Position numbers and translations under genes: made by a program
Shown here: in pieces, positions 1 to 23,069 of the stretch
How the letters are laid out: each line of letters starts with the position of its first letter
How positions within the stretch are numbered: position 1 is the first letter of the stretch
Notes under the pieces: generated by a model
What the model saw: only the letters and a program-made list of their open reading frames with translations
Databases searched by the model: none
Told to the model about the DNA's origin: nothing
Assembly: GCF_900496995.4 (NCBI RefSeq)
Contig: NC_044027.1
Span: 15,214,743 to 15,278,742, forward strand
DNA from: Aquila chrysaetos chrysaetos
Lineage: Eukaryota > Chordata > Aves > Accipitriformes > Accipitridae
Direction of reading: 5' to 3'
Length of the DNA stretch: 64,000 bases

Positions 1-430
1 TTTCTCGAATGACGGCGGCCACGGCGCCGATGTGGGTGACCATGCTATGGCAGGGACACGGCATCTGGGGTGCTCCCTGCCCCCTCGGCCGCGGTAGCTG
101 GCAAGCCGAGGGTGGCGCTGGGGTCGTGGCCCGGAGCCGGGTGGAGGAGTGCCTGGCGATGAGGGAGGGGGCTCTCACGGCCGCCATGGCGGGGCGGGCC
201 GCGGACCGGTCGCCACACGCCGCCGTTGCCGCGGCAACACGACGGGGCTCTTCCCTTTCCCCTCCCTCACGGCGCTGCGTGCGTCTGACGCCACATCCGG
301 TACCGCGAGGCAGGGGGTGGAGCGTGGGGTGGTCCCGCCACGCCCCCCCCCCTCCGGTGAGCGGGGGGGGCCGCCATCTCCTCAGGGCCGGGGGGTCCCG
401 GTCCCGCCGCCTCCCCCGGGGCACGGGGGG
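1..430 (+). promoter_or_regulatory. POMT1: CpG-island promoter region of POMT1
   Basis: This stretch is very GC- and CpG-rich, contains no conserved protein, and lies just upstream of the POMT1 coding exons, so I read it as the POMT1 promoter and untranslated first exon. A YY1-like GCCGCCATGG lies near 180-190 and a perfect RFX X-box at 225-238. A good donor (ccg followed by gtgagc, intron from 356) could end a non-coding exon 1. A matching acceptor (ttttacag) ends at 1766. The transcription start and exon 1 are inferred, not seen. The open frames here are GC-rich shadows. Confidence 0.6.
225..238. promoter_or_regulatory. Perfect palindromic RFX-type X-box
   Basis: The 14 bases read GTTGCC-GC-GGCAAC, a full inverted repeat with a 2-base spacer. 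This is the consensus bound by RFX-family winged-helix factors. It sits in the CpG island upstream of POMT1, about 130 bases before the putative exon 1 donor. Binding is inferred from the motif only. Confidence 0.6.
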
Positions 431-960
431 GACTGGTGGTCGTCCTGCGGCCCCCCTCACCTCCGTAAGGCTCACGGGGGGTGGAGCGAGGCCTGATGGA
501 GGGGTTAGTGGGGCTGCCCCCCCCCGCCCCGAGGCTCAAGGAGGGGGGGGGGGTACGAGGCCTGGTGGGGGGGTGGCTGGTGGGCCTACTGCTCCCATAA
601 GCCTCGAGGGGAGGGTGGGAGGCCTGGCGGCAGGTTAGTGGTCCTGTGCTGCCCCAAAAAACGCTGGGGGGGGGGGTTACAGGGTGGCTGGTGGGTCCTT
701 TTGACCCTACAGGCCTCAAGGGTGAGGGCTGGGTGTGGGGTCAGTGGTCCTGCTGCCCCCCAGAGAGCTCAAAGGGGGGAACAGGGCCTGGGGGGGGGGT
801 AGTGGTCCAACCGCCCTCTCATAAGGCTCACGGAAGGGGATGCAAAGCCTGGTAGAGGGCTTAATGGTTCCCTGAGGAGGTGTATGAGGTCTGGCGGGGG
901 AGGCAGTGCTGCACTCCGGCCCCAGGGTTTAAGGCCTGCCTGTACCTCAGGGAGAAGCAG
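430..960 (+). repeat. Degenerate G-rich minisatellite, about 50-75 bp units
   Basis: Roughly eight or nine diverged tandem copies follow each other. Each copy has the pattern agtggtcctgctgcccc, then a variable 'ctcaagg' segment, then a G-run and 'aggcctgg' with another G-run. Copies begin near 432, 507, 577, 636, 687, 741, 802, 863 and 904. The G-runs (up to about 11) could form G-quadruplexes on the + strand. The array probably lies in POMT1 intron 1. It explains the long low-complexity open frames here. Confidence 0.7.
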
Positions 961-1766
961 GATCCCCTCCATCAGGGTGCTCTTCGGGGTTGCAGGGCCT
1001 GCGAGGCAATATGATGGCCTGCCCTTGTCCTGGGTCCTGCAGGTGGGGCAGTGGTGTGGTGTCCCCAGTGCCGGTGGAGAGCACAGCTTTGCAAGGGGCT
1101 CCTTAAAAAGCCTGTTACACGCAGCGCTTGTGTTTTGTAGGTAGTGAGAAACAAGGAGGGTGGCACCGCACTTGATGGTGGTGATGTGCTCGCATCTTGC
1201 TTTGTTCTCCGTTCTCCCCTGATCAAAGCCATGCAGATGGATTTATTCCGGTAACTTTCAGCTGTATTGAGGTGAGGAGATACAACACTGATTGCCTGCT
1301 ATTTTCTGACCTAGCTTTTAGCAGTTCTGCCTACAGGAGTAGAGTTCAGTCCTGCTTTCTGCAGCGCTCCCCCCTAGGCTGTGCTAGAGCCCTACAGCAC
1401 CTACCTACACCTGTGCTCTAATAGGCAGCTTTTTAAGATAGAGGATGTTTGCGGGTTCTGCCCTCTGCCCCTGCCAAGAAATGTGCTCAGTTTGCGAGAA
1501 GTAACTTTTTTTTTTTCTTGAAGCTACCTGAGCAGCCTGGTGCCTAAGCATGTGGTTTGCCTATCACTAGCATTGGAATTTGGGCTGAGAAGTTTGCTTA
1601 GCACAAAGCGGAATATAGGCTTGAATTAAGCTATTGTGTTTCTCCAGAACTAGTGTAAGAATAAGCAAAGTTTCTAGCTTACTGTTGATGACAGACAACC
1701 ATACTCATGTAGAAGCAGGGCAGATGAAAAGTTAACTGTGTTAGCTTAGTAACTTCATTTTTACAG
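961..1766 (+). other. POMT1: Putative POMT1 intron 1, distal part
   Basis: Unique sequence of falling GC content between the minisatellite and the likely acceptor of the first coding exon (AG at 1765-1766). I see no conserved exon, RNA gene or recognisable transposable element in it. Confidence 0.4.
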
Positions 1767-1963
1767 TTACTCCTGTAGATACAGCAGAAAACACATAAAT
1801 GGGGAAAGCAAGAGAACTTCGGAAGATCAGTTACCATGAGCTGCTAGTAGCAGAAAGTAGTGGTGCATGCTTTCGGTCAAATGATCTTCAGCTAGCTGTG
1901 AGCGAAAGGGTGAATGCTGCTCTGCTCTGTTTCTCTCGGAGGTTTGGACAGACCTTTGACAGG

Positions 1964-14232
<12,269 letters not shown>

Positions 14233-14286
14233 CAACTACAATCTTGTTACAGGCCAAAGGAAACGCCTTTTATGCAAAGCCAAGAA

Positions 14287-14292
14287 TTTATT
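14287..14292 (-). terminator. UCK1: Distal candidate UCK1 polyadenylation signal
   Basis: AATAAA on the minus strand, only 55 bases past the POMT1 stop codon and 77 bases before the POMT1 signal at 14369. Use of this site would make convergent transcripts overlap. The alternatives are 15063-15068 and 16027-16032. Confidence 0.4.
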
Positions 14293-14368
14293 GTTAGTAT
14301 AATTGAAATCTTAACAGTCTGATCAAATAACTAATAGTAGTCCAGATCTGATTATTACAGGAAAAGAA

Positions 14369-14374
14369 AATAAA
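14369..14374 (+). terminator. POMT1: Candidate POMT1 polyadenylation signal (AATAAA)
   Basis: AATAAA lies 137 bases after the POMT1 stop, the first canonical signal on this strand. It would give a short 3' UTR. Further AATAAA copies near 14912-14932 and at 15855-15860 could serve longer transcripts. Confidence 0.55.
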
Positions 14375-15784
14375 AGAATACTGTTACAGAAAAGTTCTCA
14401 ACAGTAATATAGCTGTTATGAGCACAATTCCCAGTTTCTACCCCTGTTACATTCACCCTTCCACTACCCCTCAGGCTCTGAAGGTTGCTGACTTCAGTCA
14501 ACAGCATCCTAGGTCCTTTGCAGGGAAGAGCATGCTGCAAGGGATTCTTCTTCCTCTTTCCTGGGAGTATGATGTTGACGGTTTCTACCTTCTTGCACTA
14601 CGTTGCACTCAGGGCTATTTTATGTTTCCTAGCACCTTGGTCTGCAATTCCATATTACAAGTTCCCATAAATGGATACTCTCCAGCATAACAGATACTTT
14701 TCTCCGTTTTCTTTGTTACTCCTAAAACCTGGGTTTTCCTTGTTCTATCAAGGAAACAATGCAGAAAGAATGCTCTGCTATCATCCCTCTTTCATTACAT
14801 TACAGTATTAAGCTAAGTTTATAAATAGTTCATTCTGCATAGAATAATGAGTTGTTACTATTATCTATGTATAATCATCTGGCATGACCATAATTGTTAT
14901 GAAGCTAAGCAAAAATAAAACAAATAAACATTAAAAAATTGCTGTTACAGCTAAAAAAGCTAAAACAACAGGCAGGCCAAGAAGTCAGCCAAAGCCAGAA
15001 GAATCCTTTGGCCTTGGGGCATTCATATGAAGCCTGTGGCCTGTTACTAGCAATGGCAGTGTTTTATTTACCAGGGTTACACCTCAAATCTTGTAGGAAG
15101 AGGAGCTCTGAGCAAGGTAGAACTGACAGTGCTGACAAAGAAACCTGCTCTAATTTGTACACTTGGCTTCAGGGTAAAAATATTGTAGGTAACAGCCCAT
15201 ACCCTGTCCTGCACCAGCAGAGGAATTCAGAGGGTAGGAGAAGGTGCAAGTGAAGGACTGGGATCACTCAGGGAGGAATTTATAGTAGCTCTGTAAAGAT
15301 ATTCAACAAGAGTTTATAGTACCTATGCCACGTTTGGTTTGGTTTTTTTTCTCCTCCACGTGGCTGCAGCAGCATCTTGCAGTACAGCTCAAAGCTGACC
15401 AAGAACAGCAGTCCTAGACAGGCCAGGGTGCTTTTTACTGTAGCGTTCCTTACTGCTCTAACAAATGTTATTCAAGGCTGCTTTGAGCTCCCCTGCCCCC
15501 AGAGGAAGGTATGATCAAACACCACAGTTATTCAAAGTAGGTTTTAGCAACTATTTTGCTCTTACTTAAATCAGCCCCAAGAGCTAATGCGTCAGTGCAG
15601 TAGCTCACACTCTAAGTCTGTCACCCTGAGCTAAACAGCACCCAGCAGCAGTTGGGAAATAATGAACTGCTTTCTCCTCAGCATTAGAGATGTACCACTG
15701 AACTGTAGTGATCACTACCAGGTAACAAACCTTTACCAATTTCCAGTGTTGAAAAGACTATAGGGATGACAGTGCAGACTGCAT

Positions 15785-15852
15785 TTTTCTTTTTTTAAAA
15801 AGTGGTTTGTCATTTTTTGTTTTTTTTTTGTTTTTGTTTTTTTTTTTTTTCT
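15785..15852. repeat. Poly-T / poly-A low-complexity tract
   Basis: A T-rich tract broken by short C, G and A interruptions lies inside the UCK1 3' UTR region, where it reads as A-rich in the UCK1 transcript. It is followed on the + strand by AATAAA at 15855. It could be the tail of an old retroposed element, but no element body is recognisable. Confidence 0.6.
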
Positions 15853-17373
15853 TCAATAAAGCTTCAGCCATTATAGAACTAAAGCTAACAGTTCTGGGAA
15901 GAAAGAACTGTTGAGTATAAGATCATTTCCAGAAGTTCCTTTCCGTATCTTTGTGCTGGCGTAGTGCAAGTAGCACAAATACCTTTTACATAAAGTGGTC
16001 ATTTCTGCTCACTGTTGGTTCATTTGTTTATTAGCCAAAGTAACACACCCACAAGCAACACAGCCAGACCCTGGTTTTAGAAAACTAGCAAATATGAAAA
16101 AGTTCCTCTTAATAGTACTCCCCCCACCCCATTGTTAAAATTACACCACAGGTCCAGACTGAAGAAGGATACCACAAGGACATTTTCAAAGGCCCAACCA
16201 GCACTCCATTTCAGAATTATTTTTTTTCCAGAAACTCCATGTTGCTGCAGTACCACTTATCTGGGGTTAGCAACAGAAACTGGGATGTCACTGTTTATAC
16301 TTGTAACCTCTTGTCTGCTCTCTTTAGAAAACCAGACATTCTTGAGTTTAAACCGCCTGAGCGCAAGGCAAGCGCTTTGACCCTGTCTGAGGGTAGAAGC
16401 ATGTCCAGAGCTGTTTGTACCACCAGAAGGAGGGTCTTGCAATTCACAGCTTTCCCCCTTGCTGATCTTACCACCCAGCTCTGGAAGTGGACGGATTCTG
16501 CACAGCAGAATCTGCAACCAGCAGTACAGAAATGCCCTAAAAGACATTAATACTGACAAGGTCAGGTTTCTGTTTCCATGAGCAACTCAATCCAGTTGGA
16601 GCTCACACATTCATTAACTGTGGTAAAGGAGACTATTTGGGTACAAAAAAATAATCATACAGTGTAGCAAGGTTTGGGAACTTAGAAAGGAATAAATTAG
16701 GAACCAGAATCACACAACTTCTTGGGCCTGACCCCCTGATGAACTGCAAGTTCCCATTTGTCCCAGACAGTCTCTGTTTCATCTCCATCTCAGGAGAGAT
16801 TCCTCTACAGGTCAATCCTTCTGCCCTCATATGCTACAACAGGCTAAAAAGGAGGCTGGCCAGCAGGACAGCAATGCCAGAACTCAAGGTGCCAACAAGA
16901 TGAAGAGTAAGGACTGCACCTGCTTGTTAACAGGGTGTGAGCTAGTCTTAGATAAAGAGACTGGTTTTTTCTTTTGACAAAACAGGCAGATAATTTTCCT
17001 GCTAAGGAAGATCATCATCAGGGAAATGGGGTATCTTGCTAATCACCTAGTAGTGCCTAATCTTCAGGGGAGACTTTAGCATTAGATCTCATTTTGAAAA
17101 TTAAAAAAAGGCAAGTAGCACTGCCTTCAACTAGTTCATGAAGTAACATCGTACCTCCAGACATGGCAGGGAGGAAAGGGAGGGGTTTTGGAGGGGAGAG
17201 GGGCAGTAGGCCAACTCCTTCCTCTCCCCTCTGCGAGAAGTTTCACACCGGTATCCCCTCCGCTGCTAGGATGATTTAAAGGGCACTTCACCAACCATTC
17301 TGTTGAAGTCCTTTTCCAAAGTTGTCTTCAGTGTTGGCCTGGACCAGAGGCAAATCCTTCAGACACGGACAGG

Positions 17374-20300
17374 TCAGTGCGGACGGCTGCTGGACTCCAG
17401 GTGGGAGCGTTTGCCGGCCGCTAGCACGCTGCTGCTCTCCGTTTGTTCAGGGAATGGGCGCTTGTAGGTCCGACCGTGTCCGTTCATTGCCCCTCGCTGC
17501 CACTTGCAGATGTCTCCGTTCAGGATGTCTTGAATGTGCTGCACTATAAGGTTTATAGCAACTGCAGAGAGGAACAGGAAAAAAAGGACACGCAGGCTTT
17601 CTTGGCTGAGCTATCTAGAAAATGTGGAGCATCCAGCCCTGTTCAACTCAAGTTTTAACAACAAGCCCTTAAATGAAACTATGCCTGCCCTCTGCAGCAA
17701 GGTCAGACCTCAACAGAAACCAGCAACTGCAGAACCAGCTTTAACACCGGTGTCCTGCTCTGCATCCCCAATCGCCCATTGCTTTTTCCAGCCCTCCTCA
17801 GGCTGAGCAGCTGGTCATCCCGGTCAGGCTCTGAGCAGCTCCCTCCCCTACAGCCCTCCAGCAAAACACCTTTCCTTAGAAGCATGCAAACCAGGCAGTG
17901 GTGTGCCACCTGCTCTCTTCCCAGCCCCAAAGGTGGTCTCCCCAGAGAAATCAGACAGAGAACCGAACTCCCTTTTACCCATGTTATCAACTCCTCGGGG
18001 GATGATCACATCTGCATACTTCTTTGTCTGCAAAACAGTAACGGTGGTGGAGACTGTTAATGGGAAAAGCCAGCTTTATTCTAGGAAGAAGCTACCAAAC
18101 GCCAGAAAGCTGGGGGCAAAGATGGAGGCATTTCTGTGCTCTGGGGCTGCAAGTTAAAGCTCTCGGTCGTGGTCACACCTAAATGAACTGAGAAGTCGTA
18201 TTGGCTAACGTGCACTGGATTTAAGGTCAGGGATTGTTCTGACTGTCCCTTTGCAGTGAATCGCAAAGTAGAAGCAGGAGGTCAAGCGTGGAGTACTTGC
18301 TTTTACACTTCTGAAGAGTACGCTGCCTTCCAATGGGTCACCCGCTTCGGGGCTGAGGTCTGTTTGCTAAGAGCTGGTTCTAATCAGCATTTCACAAGCC
18401 ATTGCTAAATATCTACCAAGAGCCAAGGTACCCAATGCGCATGTGAAATTCCTTCCTGCCTCTGATGACATTTTATTGATCTCTGCCACCACAGAGCCCC
18501 TGGGTTTTTTTCCCCCTGCTACTTATAAAAAGGCTGGCTAATTCAGCATTTCTAATGACCACTTTTACAATCCCAGAATTGCTTTGATCTAGAGCAAGAG
18601 GCGCCTGAGCTGGCCTTTTCCATCTTATTTAATCCACATACCAAATTTTGTTCTCAAAGGGTTTTTTGCAAATTAATTTGATTACATGAGCACCTAAATT
18701 GGCCCCACATTATACAGTGTAGCAAGCAGATGCTATAATGGTCTGCCCTGGGTTTTCACCAGCGTTCCCTGTTGAGAGAGTCTGCTGGAAACCAAGCTCT
18801 TCTTTCTTCCCGCAAGAATAAATGCGGAGTGGGAGTGTTTCAGTCAAAGGGACCTATGCTAAAATAGCCATGGCAGCAAGCAGTGAGAAAATGTGTGCAG
18901 CCTCTAGGGATTTCCATGGTGCTTTGCAAGCAGAAAGAACCAACCATTTAAGTTCCTTAAACAAGCAGCTTGTAATGGTTAAATAGATGAGGCAGAGGGG
19001 AGAGGGTGGGATTCATGAAATACGAGTATCAAAAACCACCACTGCTGCATCTACAGTGCAGCTAATCCCCAGGAGACCCTGCTCCTTCTCTTCCTCCCCA
19101 AAGCCCCCCCCCCCCCCCCCCCAATCAAATTAGTGAAACATTTGGTACCGGTAAGCAGAACTCCTCAAAGGCAGGCTTGACAAATGTGGTGTACTGGGTG
19201 AGGATCTGCTCAAGGTCTCTCCCGCGTTTCATATCTCGCAGAACTGGGACGGGAAGATAAACTCTGTGAGATTTACCACATGGCCAAGGATGGATAAGGA
19301 ATACGAGCAGGCTGACGCTGCCCGTGACGGCAGAGCATTAGTACCTCTGCGGGACAGCCGGACGTCAGAATCCGTGTCAACAAAGAGCCGGAGATGGAAC
19401 ATGTCCCGAATGTCTTGGTTGTAGAAAACCAGGATCCCCTCGAAGAGAACAACGTCAGCGGGATAGACCACCGTTGTCTCTGCCAGCCTGCCAGGAAAAA
19501 ACACCCAGCGCACATTGTTCAATGGGTCTCGCACTGCAGTCCGGCAGTCCGTCCCCAGGCCCAGCTGGGGACACCCACATACGCAGCCCAAGACTTCGCA
19601 CAAAACTGAAACCTACCTAGAATGCGTCACGAAGTCATAGGTCGGTACCTCAACAGTTTTGCCCTCAACAATATTTTTCAGGGTTGTATGCATCAGATCG
19701 TTATCAAAAGCATCTGCAAGAGGAAGGTTTAAAGAGAAAGATGTTCGGATGCTGGTATAGCAAATGTTCAGCTCAGATTTTCTAGGCCCGAAGGAAAAGC
19801 TCTCTGGCTAGTCCTGTACCGGGGAAAAAGGAACTTAGGCTTTTTTCTTTCCTACCAGGAGCAATCCAACACTCCCTGCCCAAGCTAGGACTGCTATACT
19901 TGGTTACGGAGATAAGGAAGAGAGAATTTGCTGTTTACAAGCAACTACAATACCAAGAAATTAAGAACCCGAATATGAAGCTAGAAATTGTGTAATTTTA
20001 CCAAACCACTTGGTAATTGTATAATTTTGTGCAGCTCTTGGCCTGTTAGCTAAGAGTAATTTAGAAAACCTCAGACATCTTTAATGCTTTTCAAAAGCAC
20101 TTGCTGGCTAGCCTACAGCAGGCTCTAGACTTCAGCCAAGGGCAGATCGTTGTCCCGTTTGCAATCCATAGCGCTCCCTGAGCAGGGAGAACAGCTGTTT
20201 GCGCGGACAAGGAATATCAGGAAAGGATTTGGGGAACGATGCGCTTTGTCACAGAGCCTCTCAACAGCCGAGGATGAGGAGACGGAGCAGCGTGCGAGCC

Positions 20301-21090
20301 GGAACGCTCTCCAACTCTCTCCCGCATCGCTCTCTGCGAGGATGCGCTAAAACAGCAGTCACCACCCGCAGCAGCGTGTCTTTCGCGACAGCAACGCAGA
20401 CACGTGAAAGACAAACAGGTGTTTTGGTGGGAGAAAGAGCATTTCTGTTATCCGGCACTTCTCATTTCCTACAGGCCCTCGTAGCAAACCCCAGCTGCTC
20501 TCCAACCGCTACCTCAACCGCATTACAGATGGGAAGGGGGAGGAAAAAGGCAGCCAGGGTTTCTTTGGGCCCCCCCCCCCGGCAGCTGCCTCACCCGGGT
20601 GGTCGAAGTTGTACTGTCCCTTCAGCGCCTTGGCCTGCTGCTCGGCGGTCAGCACCTTGTAGAAGCTGTCCTGGCTGAGGATGAGCACCTTCCGCTGCCG
20701 GCGGTCCACCTCGTTCTGCCCCAGCAGCTCCATGATCTTCTCGCACACTGTGGACTGGGAGGGGATGGGGGGCTCAGGCGGAGCGGGAGGACCGCCGACC
20801 CCAAGCCCAGCCTTGCCCCGCCGGGCAGCCGGGGACCGACACCCCCCCACCACACACCCACCACACACACCACACACCGACCCTCCCGCCGGGGCGGGAG
20901 CCCGAGCCCGCCCCGGCACGCTGAGGCCGGCACCGGCGAGCACCGCTCAGCTCCCCCTCGGGCCCGATCCCTGTCAGAACCGGCGGCGGTGCCGGTGTCT
21001 CACCTTGCCGCTGGCGGTGCCGCCGCTGACGCCGATGAGGAAAGGCTTCGGGTGCGGCCGCTCCGGTTCGGCTCCGCCGGCGGAGGCCAT
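17374..21090 (-). CDS. UCK1: Uridine-cytidine kinase 1, 7 coding exons
   Basis: Phosphorylates uridine and cytidine to UMP and CMP in cytosolic pyrimidine salvage. Exons in transcript order: 21090-21004, 20754-20595, 19713-19617, 19487-19345, 19243-19149, 18027-17979, 17561-17374. They sum to 819 bases, 272 aa (human about 277). The N terminus carries the P-loop GGTASGKS (residues 23-30), split by intron 1 after the lysine. LSQD (D58) and YNFDHPDAFD (about residues 78-86) match the nucleoside-binding region. [10 protein letters not shown] and the [16 protein letters not shown] lid region follow, then the family C terminus [12 protein letters not shown]. The start is the only ATG in exon 1 that keeps MASAGG. 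Several donors are weak (GTACTA, GTACCA, GTAAAA). The segment just before the C terminus differs most from mammals. It is convergent with POMT1 and divergent from PRRT1B. Confidence 0.96.
18028..19148 (-). other. UCK1: UCK1 intron 5
   Basis: A 1.12-kb intron between the exons ending at 19149 and starting at 18027. It contains a 19-base C-run (G-run in the transcript) next to its donor and otherwise unique sequence with no recognisable exon or repeat. Confidence 0.75.
19104..19122. repeat. Homopolymer C19 (G19 in the UCK1 transcript)
   Basis: Nineteen consecutive C on the + strand. In UCK1 pre-mRNA this is a G19 run beginning 27 bases into intron 5, just after a weak donor (GTACCA). Length is likely polymorphic and hard to sequence accurately. 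Confidence 0.9.
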
Positions 21091-21113
21091 GGCGGGACGC
21101 GCTGCCGCGGGGG

Positions 21114-21130
21114 ATGACGGGAGGTGTAGT
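21114..21130 (-). promoter_or_regulatory. UCK1: ZNF143/THAP11 (SBS-type) promoter motif of UCK1
   Basis: Read on the minus strand this is ACTACACCTCCCGTCAT, close to the ACTACAnnTCCCAGcAT element typical of ZNF143/THAP11-bound housekeeping promoters. It ends 23 bases upstream of the UCK1 start codon, so it is in the core promoter or 5' UTR. The ACTACA and CTCCC blocks match; the CAG part is degenerate (CGT). Binding is inferred. Confidence 0.5.
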
Positions 21131-21147
21131 CCGGCGGGGGGGGGGGA

Positions 21148-21153
21148 CACGTG
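21148..21153. promoter_or_regulatory. UCK1: E-box CACGTG, UCK1-proximal
   Basis: Palindromic CACGTG, read GTCACGTG on the UCK1 strand, the form preferred by USF and MiT/TFE factors. It lies 58 bases upstream of the UCK1 ATG, between the ZNF143-like site and the minisatellite. Confidence 0.5.
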
Positions 21154-21170
21154 ACGGGGCGGAGCCAAGT

Positions 21171-21355
21171 GGCGGGGAGGGGCCGGGGCCGGCGGGGAGG
21201 GGCCGGGGCCGGCGGGGAGGGGCCGGGGCCGGCGGGGAGGGGGCGGGGCCGGCGGGGAGGGGGCGGGGCGGGCGGGGAGGGGCCGGGGCCGGCGGGAAGG
21301 GGGCGGAGCCGGCGGGGAGGGGGCGGGGCCGGCGGGGAGGGGGCGGGGCCGGCGG
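21171..21355 (+). repeat. 20-bp GC minisatellite upstream of UCK1
   Basis: A 20-base unit (ggccggggccggcggggagg) is repeated in exact register from 21181, with eight full copies and partial copies at each end. The first three copies are identical. Later ones carry gggcgggg at the unit start, and the copies at 21261, 21281 and 21301 have one or two further changes. Each unit carries G-rich SP1/KLF-like sequence. The period equals about two turns of DNA. An E-box CACGTG bounds the array on each side (21148 and 21365). It is the source of the long Pro/Arg or Gly/Arg open frames in this area. Confidence 0.92.
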
Positions 21356-21364
21356 CGGCGGCCA

Positions 21365-21370
21365 CACGTG
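21365..21370. promoter_or_regulatory. E-box CACGTG, distal side of the minisatellite
   Basis: Second palindromic CACGTG between UCK1 and PRRT1B, ten bases beyond the end of the 20-bp array. A third copy sits at 20401-20406 inside UCK1 intron 2. Confidence 0.45.
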
Positions 21371-21674
21371 CGCTGAGCGCGTCCGGTCTCAGCCCCCGCG
21401 GGGCCGCGTCCCGGTGGACGGACAGCGATAACGGCCTTAGATAGGCGCGTGCACGGGCACCCACCCACCCAACCCGCGCGGGCGGGCGGCCGTAGGCCCG
21501 TGACGAACGCGGTACAGACGCAGAAAGGCGAAGCCGGTTCCGAAGGCAGGACCGGGAAACGTTTAAGGCCGTCGGAACAGCAAATCCGTGTTCGTGCGAG
21601 ACACGTACACGCGGGGCGGGGGAACACAAGCTACACGTCCGGCCGCAGGCGACGGGTCCAGCTAAAACGTTTTG

Positions 21675-21683
21675 TATATAAAA
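21675..21683 (+). promoter_or_regulatory. PRRT1B: TATA-like patch upstream of PRRT1B
   Basis: TATATAAAA stands in an AT-rich 25-base patch inside otherwise GC-rich DNA, about 490 bases before the PRRT1B start codon. Oriented on the + strand it could be a TATA box with a start near 21705. A donor (gac followed by gtgagt, intron from 21964) and an acceptor (cccgcag ending 22155) would then define a 5' UTR exon and short intron. The same patch contains two AATAAA strings, so a poly-A role cannot be excluded. Confidence 0.3.
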
Positions 21684-21967
21684 TAAAATAAAGACGAATC
21701 ACGCGTTTCTACACCAAAAAAAACCCCAAACCCTCCTCGTTTGGCTCCCCCCGCCCCCGAGCCCCGTGGGTGGCCGTACCGGGTGCGGCCCCCGCCCGCG
21801 CAGGGCCCTGGGCAAACAGCCGGTCAATGATTAACGCGCCCGGCGCTGCGCTCCCGGCCGCCGGTGCGGGGCCGGGCGGGGACCGGGGGCCGTAGCGGGT
21901 TGCGGGGGGGGGGGGGGGGCGGTCCCCGAGCCTCCGGCAGGGGGGGAGCCCGCGGGCACCGACGTGA

Positions 21968-23069
<1,102 letters not shown>

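Larger units (their letters stand above)
14270..17373 (-). other. UCK1: UCK1 3' UTR, extent uncertain
   Basis: The region downstream of the UCK1 stop has no conserved coding sequence. Minus-strand AATAAA signals (TTTATT on +) lie at 16027-16032, 15063-15068 and 14287-14292, so the 3' UTR could be about 1.3, 2.3 or 3.1 kb. The most distal signal lies within the POMT1 3' UTR, so the two transcripts could overlap tail to tail. Confidence 0.5.

Noticed and set aside
9-719. Open frames of 115-209 codons at the left edge, both strands
   Set aside because: They are low-complexity Gly/Pro/Arg translations of the CpG island and minisatellite, with no homology or splice logic.
20509-21629. Several 144-217-codon Pro/Arg-rich open frames on the minus strand
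   Set aside because: They are produced by the 20-bp GC minisatellite and by read-through of UCK1 introns. Only the pieces matching UCK1 exons 1 and 2 are real coding sequence.
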